A stretch of DNA of 64,000 nucleotides from Rhodovulum euryhalinum (lineage in GTDB: Bacteria > Pseudomonadota > Alphaproteobacteria > Rhodobacterales > Rhodobacteraceae), in NCBI RefSeq assembly GCF_004342445.1, contig NZ_SLWW01000001.1:1-64000 (forward strand). The letters run 5' to 3'. The position numbers and the translations under genes are program-made. Below, in pieces: positions 1 through 12,441 of the stretch. The first letter of the stretch is position 1. Each line of letters opens with the position of its first letter. The notes below the pieces were generated by a model that was given only the letters and a program-made list of their open reading frames with translations, made no database searches and was not told the origin of the DNA.

Positions 1-41
1 TCAATGCCCTCGGCACCGCCGAGATCGTCCGCGTGGCCTGA
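1..41 (+). CDS. C-terminal tail of a probable IS transposase (partial)
   Basis: Only the last 12 codons are present, in the frame starting at base 3, reading NALGTAEIVRVA and then TGA at 39-41. Position and orientation relative to the terminal repeat at 78-95 fit an IS5/IS903-group transposase, whose C-termini often end in a similar 'LG...RVA' pattern. Twelve residues cannot prove the family, so the call rests mainly on the adjacent repeat and the disrupted nrdJ. Confidence 0.45.
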   Translation, partial: NALGTAEIVRVA

Positions 42-95
42 ACCGGAAGGGGCAAGGGGAAGTCATGCCTCAAGCCACCTTTATGCAACAACGCC
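1..95 (+). mobile_element. Right end of an IS element (IS5 family, IS903 group likely), inserted in nrdJ
   Basis: The outer edge, read on the minus strand from 95 inward, begins GGCGTTGTTGCATAAAGG. This resembles the IS903-group terminal repeat (GGCTTTGTTGAATAAATC, from memory). The nrdJ reading frame stops matching class II ribonucleotide reductase exactly at this boundary, and an unrelated plus-strand frame ends at 41, as a transposase gene would about 50 bases from the element end. The left end and target duplication lie outside the window, so family and size are inferred. Confidence 0.62.
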
Positions 96-730
96 TCCCA
101 CGGGCCATCGGCCTTGACCGCCTCCATGAAGGCGTCGCTCACCAGCACCGAGAGGTTGAAGTTGCGCAGCCGCGCCGGATCCTGCTTGGCAGTGATGAAG
201 GCCTCGATATCCGGATGGTCGCAGCGCATCGTGGCCATCATCGCGCCCCGGCGGCTGCCCGCGGACATGATGGTGCGGCACATCGCGTCCCACACGTCCA
301 TGAAGGACAGCGGCCCCGAGGCGTCGGCCCCCACCCCCAGCACGTCCGCCCCCCTGGGACGGATCGTCGAGAAGTCGTAGCCGATGCCACCGCCTTGCTG
401 CATCGTCAGCGCGGCTTCCTTCAGCGCCTCGAAGATGCCGCCCATGCTGTCGGGAATCGTCCCCATGACGAAGCAGTTGAACAGCGTCACCGCACGGCCC
501 GTGCCCGCCCCGGCGGTGATCCGGCCCGCGGGGAGGAAGCGGAAATCCTCAAGCGCGGAATAGAACCGCTCTTCCCAGCCGGCCTTGTCCTGCTCCGGCT
601 CTGCCAGCGCGCGCGCGATGCGGCGCCAGGTGTCTTCCACCGTCAGATCCACCGGCGTGCCGTCGGCCTTCTTCAGGCGGTACTTCATGTCCCAGATCTG
701 GTCGGCGATGGGGGCGGAGAAACGGCTCAT
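96..730 (-). pseudogene. nrdJ: Adenosylcobalamin-dependent ribonucleotide reductase, N-terminal fragment cut by an IS
   Basis: Class II ribonucleotide reductase would make deoxyribonucleotides with coenzyme B12, independent of oxygen. The start ATG at 730 follows a GAGGA site. The fragment reads MSRFSAPIADQIWDMKYR, then contains FNCFVMGTIPDSMGG (with the first active-site cysteine), TMQQGGGIGYDFSTIRPRG and ITAKQDPARLRNFNLSVLV, all typical of NrdJ. After residue 211 (PWE) the frame runs into IS sequence (EALLHKGG...), whereas NrdJ proteins usually continue with WELVF and several hundred more residues. The encoded enzyme is truncated; any 3' remainder would lie beyond the IS. An FNR-type box lies about 80 bases upstream. 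Confidence 0.85.
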
Positions 731-808
731 CTTGGGTGTCCTCGGGGGCTCGGGGAAGGGTGTCAAGAATAGGATGTCGCCTTGAACTCCGCAACAACTA
801 GACTAAGC

Positions 809-822
809 TTGACGTCCATCAA
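809..822. promoter_or_regulatory. FNR/Crp-family box TTGAC-N4-ATCAA
   Basis: The sequence TTGACGTCCATCAA matches the FNR/FnrL consensus TTGAT-N4-ATCAA with one mismatch. It lies between the divergent nrdJ start (730) and the DUF1489 gene (842). Its distance to nrdJ suits activation of an oxygen-independent reductase, while it nearly abuts the DUF1489 start. The target gene is inference. Confidence 0.5.
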
Positions 823-841
823 CAGGATCTTGGGGCACAGC

Positions 842-1276
842 ATGGCGGGCGGCCACGTCAATCTGGTGAAGCTCTGCGTCGGGGCCGAGCGGGTCGAGGA
901 CCTGATCGACTGGCAGAAGACGGCGCGCGCCAAGGGCCCTGACGGGCTGCCCCGCCACGTCACCCGGATGTGGCCGAAACGGGTGGACGAGCTCTTGGCG
1001 GGCGGCTCGCTCTACTGGGTGTTCAAGGGCGTGATCCTCGCGCGCCAGCGGATCGTCCGGCTTGACCAGGTGACCGGGGCGGATGGAATCGACCGCTGCG
1101 GGATCGTGCTGGACCCGGCGGTCCTGCGGACCGAGGCTATGCCGAAACGGCCCTTCCAGGGCTGGCGCTACCTGCGGGCGGCGGACGCGCCGCGCGACCT
1201 GCCCGAGGGCCGCGCGCAGGAGGACGACCTGCCGCCCCGCCTGATGGCGGCGCTGGCCGAGATCGGGGTAAGGTAA
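842..1276 (+). CDS. DUF1489 family protein
   Basis: The 144-residue protein starts MAGGHVNLVKLCVGAE and contains LIDWQ, HVTRMWPKR and GSLYWVFKG, a conservation pattern I recognise from the alphaproteobacterial DUF1489 family, whose function is unknown. No signal peptide or membrane segment is visible. The ATG at 842 was preferred over an in-frame ATG at 782 because family members begin with 'HVNLVKL' and the longer start would overlap the regulatory region. It is divergent from nrdJ and convergent with hisG. Confidence 0.8.
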   Translation: MAGGHVNLVKLCVGAERVEDLIDWQKTARAKGPDGLPRHVTRMWPKRVDELLAGGSLYWVFKGVILARQRIVRLDQVTGADGIDRCGIVLDPAVLRTEAMPKRPFQGWRYLRAADAPRDLPEGRAQEDDLPPRLMAALAEIGVR

Positions 1277-1337
1277 GGCGCAGGGGCCGGGCGCCACGTC
1301 TTGGGCACCATGCCCCGTCGAAAATGCCCGGCGTCCC

Positions 1338-2036
1338 TCAGGCGTCCAGCCCCAGACGCGCGGCCAGCGCGCGAAAACTGTCACGCGCCGCATCGTCCCA
1401 CATGGCCTCGCGCGACTTGAACAGCGTCGCCTGGCTGCGGTGGATCAGCCCGTCCGACAGGATTTTCAGGTGGTTGGCGCGCAGCGTCTCGCCGGTCGAG
1501 GTGATGTCGGCGATCGCCTCGGCGGTCAGGTTCTTCACCGTGCCCTCGGTCGCGCCCTGGCTGTCGACCAGCTGGTAATCGGCCACACCGGCCTCGCGCA
1601 GGAAATCCCGCACCAGCCGGTGGTATTTCGTGGCGACCCGCAGCCGGTGCCCGTGCGCCGCCCGGAACGCCGCCGCCGCCGCGTCGAGATCGTCCAGCGT
1701 GTCGACATCGGCCCAGCAGCGCGGCACCGCGATCACCAGGTCGGCAAAGCCGAAGCCCATCGGCTCCAGCGCCACGACCCGGCTTTCCCAGTCGGCGATC
1801 CGTTCCTGCACCAGGTCCGACCCCGTGACGCCAAGGTGAATCCGCCCCGCCGCCAGTTCGCGCGGGATCTCACCCGCCGACAGCAGCACGAGTTCCATGC
1901 CCTCGACGCCCTCGACCGCGCCCGAATATTCGCGCTCGGACCCGGTGCGGCGGATGTTGACCCCGTGACCGGCGAACCAGTCGAAGGTCTTTTCCATCAG
2001 CCGCCCCTTGGACGGCACCCCCAGCTTCAGCGTCAT
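1338..2036 (-). CDS. hisG: ATP phosphoribosyltransferase, short form
   Basis: HisG catalyses the first step of histidine synthesis, condensing ATP with PRPP. At 232 residues it is the short (HisG_S) type, which lacks the C-terminal regulatory domain and needs HisZ for activity and feedback control. It starts MTLKLGVPSKGRLMEKT and carries the PRPP-binding stretch DSQGATEGTVKNLTAEAIAD. The start overlaps the hisZ stop by four bases, which implies translational coupling in hisS-hisZ-hisG. Both partners needed for a working short-form enzyme are present. Confidence 0.95.
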   Translation of the reverse strand: MTLKLGVPSKGRLMEKTFDWFAGHGVNIRRTGSEREYSGAVEGVEGMELVLLSAGEIPRELAAGRIHLGVTGSDLVQERIADWESRVVALEPMGFGFADLVIAVPRCWADVDTLDDLDAAAAAFRAAHGHRLRVATKYHRLVRDFLREAGVADYQLVDSQGATEGTVKNLTAEAIADITSTGETLRANHLKILSDGLIHRSQATLFKSREAMWDDAARDSFRALAARLGLDA

Positions 2037-3142
2037 TGCCCGCCCTCCCGGGTCAGCGCCAGCACCAGTTCGGGGCGGATCACGCCGCCGACCGCGGGCA
2101 CCGCGCGGCCCTGCCCCAGGATGCGGGTCAGCGCGTCATAGCGCCCGCCCGAGGCCACCGGCGGCAGGTCGGGCCGGGTCTCGGCGAAAAAGCCGAAGAC
2201 GAAGCCGTCGTAGTATTCCATCGTGGTGCGCCCGTAGCTGGCCTCGAACTCCAGCAGGTCCACGTCGATCCCCAGCGCCGCAAGCGCGTCCAGCCGCGCC
2301 TCCATCAGGTCGAGGGCGGGGGCGATGGCGGGCAGGTCCACGGCGATGTCGCGCATGTGGGCCAGCGCGTTCGGGCAGGTTTCGCGGATCGACAGCATGT
2401 CGTCCAGCAGTTCGACCTCGGCGGGCGAGATCGGCGGCTCGGCCGCGTCCTGCGCCAGGGCATCAAGCCGCGCGGCCACATCCGCGCGCGAGCGCAGGCC
2501 GATCTCGGGACCGGCGGCATCCAGGATCGCCTCGGCCCCCTTCGCCTCCATCTCGGCCAGCAGGCGCCTGCGGGGCTCGGGCACCGGGGCGCGGCCGCCG
2601 AACCGGTCAAGCAGCGCCCGGAACCGGCGCGGCCGCCAGACATGGCGCCGCAGCGCCGCCTTGCGCCGGGGCGTCATCGAAAGCCCCCCGACAGCCGCCA
2701 GCAAGAGCCCGATATCACCGGTCGCCGCGCGCAGCCCCAGCGGCGACAACACCTCGGAGAACAGCGCAAAGACCTCGGCATCGGCCTCGGCCGGATTCTC
2801 GCTGCCGAAAAGCTCGTAGCCCACCTGGATATATTCGTTCGGACGGCTCGGATCGCGTTCCTGCCGGCGGAAGACCTCGCCGCAATAGGTATAACGCGCC
2901 GGGTCGCCGCCGGCCTCCATGTGCATCTGCACCACGGGCACGGTAAAGTCCGGGCGCAGCATCTGTTCGCCCCTGAGCGCGTCCGAGGTCACATAGGCGC
3001 GCGCGCGGATATCCTCGCCGTAAAGGTCAAGCAGCGTCCCGGCCGGCTGCAGGATCGCGGTCTGCACCGGCGCGGCGCCCGCATCGCGAAAGAAGGCGTG
3101 CAGCCGTTCGGCCTGCGCCAGCACCTCGGCCTTGGACGCCAT
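2033..3142 (-). CDS. hisZ: ATP phosphoribosyltransferase regulatory subunit (HisRS paralogue)
   Basis: HisZ is a catalytically inactive histidyl-tRNA synthetase relative that forms the hetero-octamer with short HisG and gives histidine feedback. This 369-residue protein shows the degenerate class II core: LRPDFTVPVVQMHME, YCGEVFRRQ and the late VASGGRYDALTRILGQ. It lacks the anticodon-binding domain of true HisRS. It follows hisS by four bases and overlaps hisG, so three histidine-related genes are probably co-transcribed. Confidence 0.93.
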   Translation of the reverse strand: MASKAEVLAQAERLHAFFRDAGAAPVQTAILQPAGTLLDLYGEDIRARAYVTSDALRGEQMLRPDFTVPVVQMHMEAGGDPARYTYCGEVFRRQERDPSRPNEYIQVGYELFGSENPAEADAEVFALFSEVLSPLGLRAATGDIGLLLAAVGGLSMTPRRKAALRRHVWRPRRFRALLDRFGGRAPVPEPRRRLLAEMEAKGAEAILDAAGPEIGLRSRADVAARLDALAQDAAEPPISPAEVELLDDMLSIRETCPNALAHMRDIAVDLPAIAPALDLMEARLDALAALGIDVDLLEFEASYGRTTMEYYDGFVFGFFAETRPDLPPVASGGRYDALTRILGQGRAVPAVGGVIRPELVLALTREGGQ

Positions 3143-3146
3143 GCGT

Positions 3147-4784
3147 TCAGTCCCCGTTCTGGGCCAGCAGCCGTTTCACCTGCGCCACCAGTTCGGCGCG
3201 CGGGGCCTCGAACTGGGCGGGCTGGGATTTCCATTCCTCGAGGCTGGCGCTTTCGGCGATCCGGGCGCCGAGGACCAGGTCCTTGATCTGCACGACACCG
3301 CGCGCGGCCTCGTCCCCGCCCTGGATGACGGCGATGGGTGAATTGCGCTTGTCGGCGTATTTCAACTGGTTGCCGAAATTCTTGGGGTTGCCCAGGTAGA
3401 CCTCGGCGCGGACGCCCGCGGCGCGCAACTCGCCCACCATCGTCTGATAGTCGGCCATGCGGTCGCGGTCCATCACGGTGACAATGACGGGGCCCTGCAA
3501 GCTCTGCCCCGCCCGGCCCTTCGCGCGCAGCGCGGCGAGCAGCCGGTCGACGCCGATGGACACACCCGTCGCGGGCACCTTCTGGCCGGTAAAGCGTTCC
3601 ACGAGGCCATCGTACCGCCCGCCCCCCGCGACCGAGCCGAACTGCCGCGGCCGGCCCTTTTCGTCGAGGATCTCGAAGGTCAGTTCGGCCTCGTAGACCG
3701 GGCCGGTGTAATAGCCGAGGCCGCGGACAACGGAGGGGTCGATCACGATACGGTCGGGGCCGTAGCCTTGGGCGGCTAACTGGCTGCCGACTTCCAGCAG
3801 TTCGGCAACTCCGTCTTGGCCAGTTTTCGATCCAGTTACGAGGTCACCCAGATACTCAACTACCGCGTCATTCCACAGACCATATTCGGGCCATTCAGTA
3901 AAATCTTTGCCCAGAACCTGCTGAAACTGACGATCTGTTGCATCGGCGGCAATCAGAAACTTCGCCGTACTATTTTTGTCGACGCGCCCGGCCCAGCGCG
4001 CGAAGTTGTCTTTGACACTTCGCTTTGCCGAGACGAAGCGCATCACAACCTCGGCCTGCGCGTTCGATAGCTTGGCCCCTTGTGTGAAATCCCCAGAATC
4101 GTCTTTGCGGCCTTCGCCCAAGAGCTCCCGAATGCCATCCTCACCAAGCCGGTCCAGCTTGTCGATGGCGCGCAGGACGATGCCGCGTTCGTGCTCGTGT
4201 TTCTCGGGGTCGGCGGGATCGAGGATGCCCGCGACCTCCATCACGCCGTTCAGGACCTTGCGGTTGTTCACCCGCACGATGTAGTCGCCGCGCGGGATGC
4301 CGACCTCTTCCAGCGCGTCGGCCAGCATCGCGCAGATCTCGGCGTCGGCGGCCACCGAGGCCGCGCCCACCGTGTCGGCATCGCATTGATAGAACTGGCG
4401 GAACCGGCCCGGGCCGGGTTTCTCGTTGCGCCAGACCGGCCCCATCGCGTAGCGCCGATAGGGCGTGGGCAACTCGTTGCGGTATTGCGCGGCGACGCGG
4501 GCGAGCGGCGCGGTCAGGTCATAGCGCAGCGCCAGCCAGTCGCCGTCCTCCTCCTGCCAGCCGAAGACGCCGGCATTGGGGCGGTCGACATCGGGCAGGT
4601 ACTTGCCCAGCGCGTCCAGCGTTTCGACCGCCGAGGTTTCCAGCGGATCGAAGCCGTAGCGGTCATAGACCGCGGCGATCCTGTCCAGCATCGCCTTGCG
4701 CTCGGTCACGTCTGCGCCGAAATAGTCGCGAAAGCCCTTGGGCGTTTCGGCCCGGGGGCGCCGGGGTTTGGTATCCTTGGCCAT
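3147..4784 (-). CDS. hisS: Histidyl-tRNA synthetase, with low-GC internal segment
   Basis: This class IIa enzyme charges tRNA-His. Motif 2 ([19 protein letters not shown]), the HisA/HisB-type signature [14 protein letters not shown] and motif 3 ([13 protein letters not shown]) are intact, followed by an anticodon-binding domain ending RLLAQNGD. The 545 residues are about 45 longer than I expect for this clade. The extra material falls around residues 215-335 (bases 3781-4140). That stretch is about 55 percent GC by my count, against about 68 percent in a sampled flank, and it uses many A/T-ending codons. The catalytic core looks functional. It heads the hisS-hisZ-hisG run. Confidence 0.95.
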   Translation of the reverse strand: MAKDTKPRRPRAETPKGFRDYFGADVTERKAMLDRIAAVYDRYGFDPLETSAVETLDALGKYLPDVDRPNAGVFGWQEEDGDWLALRYDLTAPLARVAAQYRNELPTPYRRYAMGPVWRNEKPGPGRFRQFYQCDADTVGAASVAADAEICAMLADALEEVGIPRGDYIVRVNNRKVLNGVMEVAGILDPADPEKHEHERGIVLRAIDKLDRLGEDGIRELLGEGRKDDSGDFTQGAKLSNAQAEVVMRFVSAKRSVKDNFARWAGRVDKNSTAKFLIAADATDRQFQQVLGKDFTEWPEYGLWNDAVVEYLGDLVTGSKTGQDGVAELLEVGSQLAAQGYGPDRIVIDPSVVRGLGYYTGPVYEAELTFEILDEKGRPRQFGSVAGGGRYDGLVERFTGQKVPATGVSIGVDRLLAALRAKGRAGQSLQGPVIVTVMDRDRMADYQTMVGELRAAGVRAEVYLGNPKNFGNQLKYADKRNSPIAVIQGGDEAARGVVQIKDLVLGARIAESASLEEWKSQPAQFEAPRAELVAQVKRLLAQNGD

Positions 4785-4869
4785 GCGCGTCTCGCCGCCT
4801 GCCTCTCGCTGTCCGCGCGGGGTCTAGCGGATGGGGGGACGCGGGGCAAGGTGGCGCGGGAGAGCAGGC

Positions 4870-5082
4870 ATGACCATGGACACGGAACTGACGGCGCTGG
4901 AAGAGCGGATCGCCCGGCTGATCGCCGAGGCCGAAGACCTGTCCGACGAGGTCGCGCGGCAGGGCCGCGAGATCGCGGTGCTGCGCCGCCAGGTGGACAT
5001 GCTGCTGGGGCGCGAGGCCCAGCGGGAATACGAGGATGGCGGATCGGTGCCGCTGGCCGATCAGAAACCGCCGCACTGGTAG
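4870..5082 (+). CDS. slyX: SlyX family protein
   Basis: This 70-residue protein is predicted to be almost entirely coiled coil (ALEERIARLIAEAEDLSDEV, then heptad-like leucines and valines) and ends in the family's typical PPHW tail. SlyX has no settled function. The ATG at 4870 follows a GGAGAG-like site; a second in-frame ATG at 4876 is equally possible. It is divergent from hisS and converges on dnaE with a 15-base gap. Confidence 0.85.
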   Translation: MTMDTELTALEERIARLIAEAEDLSDEVARQGREIAVLRRQVDMLLGREAQREYEDGGSVPLADQKPPHW

Positions 5083-5097
5083 CGTCGGGCGCGACGG

Positions 5098-8637
<3,540 letters not shown>

Positions 8638-8773
8638 GGCGCCGACTCTAGCCCGGCACGCGGACCGGGGGAAAGGGCCTGATGGCCGCCCGAACCGCGC
8701 GGGCGAACTGCCCCCTTTTCGGGCAGATGCCCGCAGACCGGGCGCAATCTGCCCCTGCATCCGCCCGAGACCG

Positions 8774-8802
8774 TTGCAGCTTGCCGCGGCACCGGGCTAC
8801 TA
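8774..8802 (+). promoter_or_regulatory. Possible sigma-70 promoter of the first BMP transporter operon
   Basis: TTGCAG (8774-8779), a 17-base spacer and CTACTA (8797-8802) lie about 40 bases before the GTG start at 8843. The -35 is good and the -10 is weak. The rest of the 205-base dnaE/transporter interval shows only GC-rich sequence; I saw no convincing purine riboswitch. Confidence 0.3.
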
Positions 8803-8842
8803 AGCAGGGAATCCACGAACAGGCCGCGGGGGACGCCGCCGG

Positions 8843-10363
8843 GTGACAGCACTTTTGACAGTCGAGGGCCTGACCAAGGCCTATCCCGGGGTGGTCGCCA
8901 ACGATCGCGTCAGCTTTGATATCGCCGAGGGCGAGGTCCATGCACTGTTGGGCGAGAACGGCGCCGGCAAGTCCACGCTGGTCAAGATGATCTACGGGCT
9001 GGTGCAGCCCGATGCGGGCCAGATGACGCTGCGGGGCACGGCCTATGCGCCTTCCGAGCCCAGCGCTGCGCGGGCTGCGGGCGTTGCGATGGTTTTCCAG
9101 CATTTCTCGCTGTTCGACGCGCTGAACGTGGCCGAGAACATCGCGCTGGGAATGGAGCACCCGCCGCCGATGCGCCGTCTCGCCGCCCGCATCCGCGAGG
9201 TCAGCGAGACCTATGGCCTGCCGCTGAAGCCCGGCCGCCTGGTGGGCGATCTCTCGGCCGGAGAACGCCAGAGGGTCGAGATCATCCGCTGCCTGCTGCA
9301 GGATCCGAAACTCCTGATCATGGACGAGCCGACCTCGGTGCTGACGCCCCAGGAGGTCGGCATCCTCTTCGCCACATTGCGGAAACTGGCGGCCGAGGGC
9401 ACCGCGATCCTCTACATCTCGCACAAGCTGGAAGAGATCCGCACGCTCTGCGACCGCGCGACGATCCTGCGCCGGGGCCGCGTCGTCGACAGCTGCAACC
9501 CGCGCGAAAAGTCCGCCGCGGAACTGGCCGAGATGATGGTGGGCGCAAAACTGACCGCCCCTTCCCGGGCAGGCGTCAGCCCGGGCGAGGTGGTGCTTGA
9601 GGTGTCGGAACTGTCCCTGCCATCGGCCAACCCCTTCGGCACCTCGCTGCGCGACATCTCGTTCTCCGTGCGGGCGGGCGAAATCCTGGGGGTGGGCGGC
9701 GTCGCGGGGAACGGACAGGACGAGTTGCTGGCCGCGCTGTCGGGCGAGGCGCCTGTGGCGCCCGGCGCGGTCAGGCTCAAGGGCCAGCCCATCGGGTCGC
9801 TGGGCCCCAGCCCGCGGCGGCGCATCGCGGTGCTGGCCGCGCCCGAGGAACGGCTGGGCCACGCCGCCGCCCCGGACATGAGCCTGACCGAAAACGCCCT
9901 GCTGACCGCCGCGATCCGCGAGGGGCTGGCGGCGCGCGGCTTCCTGAAATGGCCCGCGGCGAAAGCCTTTGCCGAGAAGGTGATCGAGGCCTTCGACGTG
10001 CGCACCCCCGGCCCAGGCAATGCCGCGCGTTCGCTTTCGGGCGGAAACCTGCAGAAATTCGTCATCGGCCGCGAGGTGCTGCAACGCCCCGAGGTACTGG
10101 TGGTGAACCAACCGACTTGGGGCGTCGACGCGTCCGCCGCCGCGTCGATCCGGCAGGCGCTGCTGGACCTTGCGGAATCAGGCACGGCGGTCATCGTCAT
10201 CAGCCAGGATCTGGACGAACTGATGGAAATCTCGGACCGCTTCGCCGCGCTGAACGAGGGCCGCCTGTCGTCCCCGCGCCCCGCCAAGGGGCTGACGCTG
10301 GAAGAGATCGGGCTGATGATGGGCGGGGCCCATGACATGGAGGTCGCCCATGTGGCCGAGTGA
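8843..10363 (+). CDS. BMP/nucleoside-type ABC transporter, double ATP-binding protein
   Basis: This 506-residue protein has two ABC domains in tandem, as in RbsA/YufO-type subunits. The first domain has Walker A GENGAGKS at 37-44 and signature LSAGERQRVEI. The second has a degenerate Walker A (VGGVAGNGQ) but the signature SLSGGNLQKFVIGREV. It powers two inner-membrane permeases encoded immediately downstream. The start is GTG at 8843. Systems of this make-up import purine nucleosides in several bacteria; the substrate here is inferred from family and the BMP protein at 12442. Confidence 0.9.
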   Translation: MTALLTVEGLTKAYPGVVANDRVSFDIAEGEVHALLGENGAGKSTLVKMIYGLVQPDAGQMTLRGTAYAPSEPSAARAAGVAMVFQHFSLFDALNVAENIALGMEHPPPMRRLAARIREVSETYGLPLKPGRLVGDLSAGERQRVEIIRCLLQDPKLLIMDEPTSVLTPQEVGILFATLRKLAAEGTAILYISHKLEEIRTLCDRATILRRGRVVDSCNPREKSAAELAEMMVGAKLTAPSRAGVSPGEVVLEVSELSLPSANPFGTSLRDISFSVRAGEILGVGGVAGNGQDELLAALSGEAPVAPGAVRLKGQPIGSLGPSPRRRIAVLAAPEERLGHAAAPDMSLTENALLTAAIREGLAARGFLKWPAAKAFAEKVIEAFDVRTPGPGNAARSLSGGNLQKFVIGREVLQRPEVLVVNQPTWGVDASAAASIRQALLDLAESGTAVIVISQDLDELMEISDRFAALNEGRLSSPRPAKGLTLEEIGLMMGGAHDMEVAHVAE

Positions 10364-10372
10364 GGGGCGCCC

Positions 10373-11458
10373 ATGATCCGACTTGAAAAACGCCCCCAGC
10401 CCTCGCGCGCCTGGACCGTTGCGGCGCCCCTGCTCGCTGTGGCGTTGACCATGGTGGCGGGCGGGCTGATGTTTGCCCTGCTAGGCAAGAACCCGGTCGA
10501 CGCAATCCGCACCATCTTCTGGGATCCGCTCTTCAACCAACAGTTCGCCAGCTATTCGCGCCCGCAATTGCTTGTGAAGGCGGGGCCCTTGATCCTGATC
10601 GCGATCGGCCTGTCGCTGGGCTTCCGCGCCGGCATCTGGAACATCGGCGCGGAAGGCCAGTACATCATGGGCGCTCTGGCGGGCGCAGGCGTGGCGCTGG
10701 CGCTTTACCCGCTGGATACGTGGATCCTGTTCCCGCTGATGGTTCTGGCCGGGGCGCTCGGCGGCTGGGCCTGGGCAATGATCCCGGCGCTGTTGAAAAC
10801 GCGGTTCCGAACCAACGAGATCCTCGTTTCGCTGCTGCTCGTCTATGTCGCGCAACAGGTTCTGGCCTCGATGTCGCTGGGACTGATGCGCAACCCCGAG
10901 GGGGGCGGCTTTCCGGGCAGCCGGAACCTGCAGCAATACCCCGCCGCCGCCAATCCCGAGCTTTTCGAGGGCACCGGCATGCATTGGGGCGTGGTCGCAG
11001 CCTTCATCGCGGTGATCGCGGCCTATGTCCTTCTGAACCGCCACATGCTGGGCTTTCAGATCCGGCTGACCGGCCAGTCGCCCCGGGCCGCGCGATTCGC
11101 CGGCGTCGACACGAACGCCCTGGTCCTGTTCTGTCTCGGCACGTCCGGGGCGCTGGCGGGCCTTGCGGGACTGTTCGAGGTCTCGGGCCCCGCCGGTCAG
11201 GTCAATATCGACTTCAATGTCGGCTACGGCTTCACCGCGATCATCGTGGCGTTTCTCGGCCGACTGCATCCGGTTGGAATCCTGCTGGCGGGGCTCTTGA
11301 TGGCGCTGACCTATATCGGTGGCGAACTTGCACAATTCATGCTTGGCATCCCGGCAGCCGCCATCCAGGCCTTTCAGGGCATGCTGCTTTTCTTCCTGCT
11401 GGGGGTCGACGTCTTGTCCAATTACAACATTCGGCTTGGCCGGAGGGAGATCGCCTGA
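10373..11458 (+). CDS. BMP/nucleoside-type ABC transporter permease 1
   Basis: This 361-residue multi-spanning inner-membrane protein of the BPD_transp_2 class resembles YufP. Recognisable stretches are SLGFRAGIWNIGAEGQYIMGAL near residue 82 and FNVGYGFTAIIVAFLGRLHPVG late in the protein. It begins with a short cytoplasmic tail and a first helix at about residues 22-42. It starts nine bases after the ATPase stop and overlaps the next permease in a TGATG junction. Confidence 0.9.
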   Translation: MIRLEKRPQPSRAWTVAAPLLAVALTMVAGGLMFALLGKNPVDAIRTIFWDPLFNQQFASYSRPQLLVKAGPLILIAIGLSLGFRAGIWNIGAEGQYIMGALAGAGVALALYPLDTWILFPLMVLAGALGGWAWAMIPALLKTRFRTNEILVSLLLVYVAQQVLASMSLGLMRNPEGGGFPGSRNLQQYPAAANPELFEGTGMHWGVVAAFIAVIAAYVLLNRHMLGFQIRLTGQSPRAARFAGVDTNALVLFCLGTSGALAGLAGLFEVSGPAGQVNIDFNVGYGFTAIIVAFLGRLHPVGILLAGLLMALTYIGGELAQFMLGIPAAAIQAFQGMLLFFLLGVDVLSNYNIRLGRREIA

Positions 11459-12390
11459 TGGATTTCGGCGCGATCAACCCTGTGGTGCTGTTCGCCTCGT
11501 TGATGGTGGCGTCGACACCAATCCTGCTGGCTGCGATCGGGGAACTGGTGGTCGAGAAATCCGGCGTTCTGAACCTTGGCGTCGAGGGGATGATGATCAC
11601 CGGCGCGATCTGCGGCTTTGCCATCGCGGTCGAGACCGGCAGCCCCACGCTGGGGTTCATCGCGGCCATGGCGGGCGGCGCGGCGCTGTCCCTGGTCTTC
11701 GGCTTTCTCACGCAGGTACTGATGTCGAACCAGGTGGCAACAGGGCTGGCACTGACGCTGTTCGGACTCGGTTTCTCGGCACTCATCGGGCAAGGCTATG
11801 TCGGCACAAAGCCGCCCGCGACGGACCGGCTGAACCTCGGGGTCCTTTCGGACATCCCCATCCTCGGGCGCATGCTGTTTTCCCACGACCTGATCGTCTA
11901 TCTCAGCCTCGCGCTGGTCGCCACGGTCTGGGCCTTCCTGCGCTTCACGCGGGCGGGGCTGATCCTGCGCGCGGTGGGCGAGAACCACGACGCGGCGCAT
12001 GCGCTGGGCTACAAGGTCGTGCGCATCCGTCTTGCGGCCATCGCCTTTGGCGGCGCCTGCGCAGGGCTGGGTGGGGCCTATCTCAGCCTGGTGCGCGTGC
12101 CGCAATGGACCGAGGGCATGACCTCGGGTGCGGGCTGGATCGCGCTGGCCATCGTGGTCTTTGCCAGCTGGCGCGCGGGGCGGGTCTTGCTGGGTGCCTA
12201 TCTTTTCGGCGGGGTCGCGGTGCTGCAGTTGAACCTGCAGGCCGCGGGGCTTGCCGTTCCGGTCGAGCTCTTGTCGGCCTCGCCCTATCTGGTAACGATC
12301 CTCGTGCTCGTCATCATGTCGGCCGACCGGGGCCGCGCCGCGCTGAACGCGCCCGCCTCGCTCGGCCGGGTCTTCCACGCCTCGACCTGA
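11458..12390 (+). CDS. BMP/nucleoside-type ABC transporter permease 2
   Basis: This is the 310-residue partner of the preceding permease, YufQ-like. Early it has the family landmark EKSGVLNLGVEGMMITGAICGF, and it has about eight hydrophobic segments. The conserved cytoplasmic loop FTRAGLILRAVGENHDAAHALG is the likely contact to the ATPase. Its ATG shares bases with the upstream stop, indicating coupled translation. Together the two permeases form the membrane channel. Confidence 0.9.
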   Translation: MDFGAINPVVLFASLMVASTPILLAAIGELVVEKSGVLNLGVEGMMITGAICGFAIAVETGSPTLGFIAAMAGGAALSLVFGFLTQVLMSNQVATGLALTLFGLGFSALIGQGYVGTKPPATDRLNLGVLSDIPILGRMLFSHDLIVYLSLALVATVWAFLRFTRAGLILRAVGENHDAAHALGYKVVRIRLAAIAFGGACAGLGGAYLSLVRVPQWTEGMTSGAGWIALAIVVFASWRAGRVLLGAYLFGGVAVLQLNLQAAGLAVPVELLSASPYLVTILVLVIMSADRGRAALNAPASLGRVFHAST

Positions 12391-12441
12391 GGCTCTGCCA
12401 ACCGGCGGCCATGCGGCCCGCCACCAACAGGGGATAGAACC

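Noticed and set aside
8638-8842. Purine riboswitch before the first BMP transporter
   Set aside because: No three-way-junction core could be drawn; the interval is only GC-rich.
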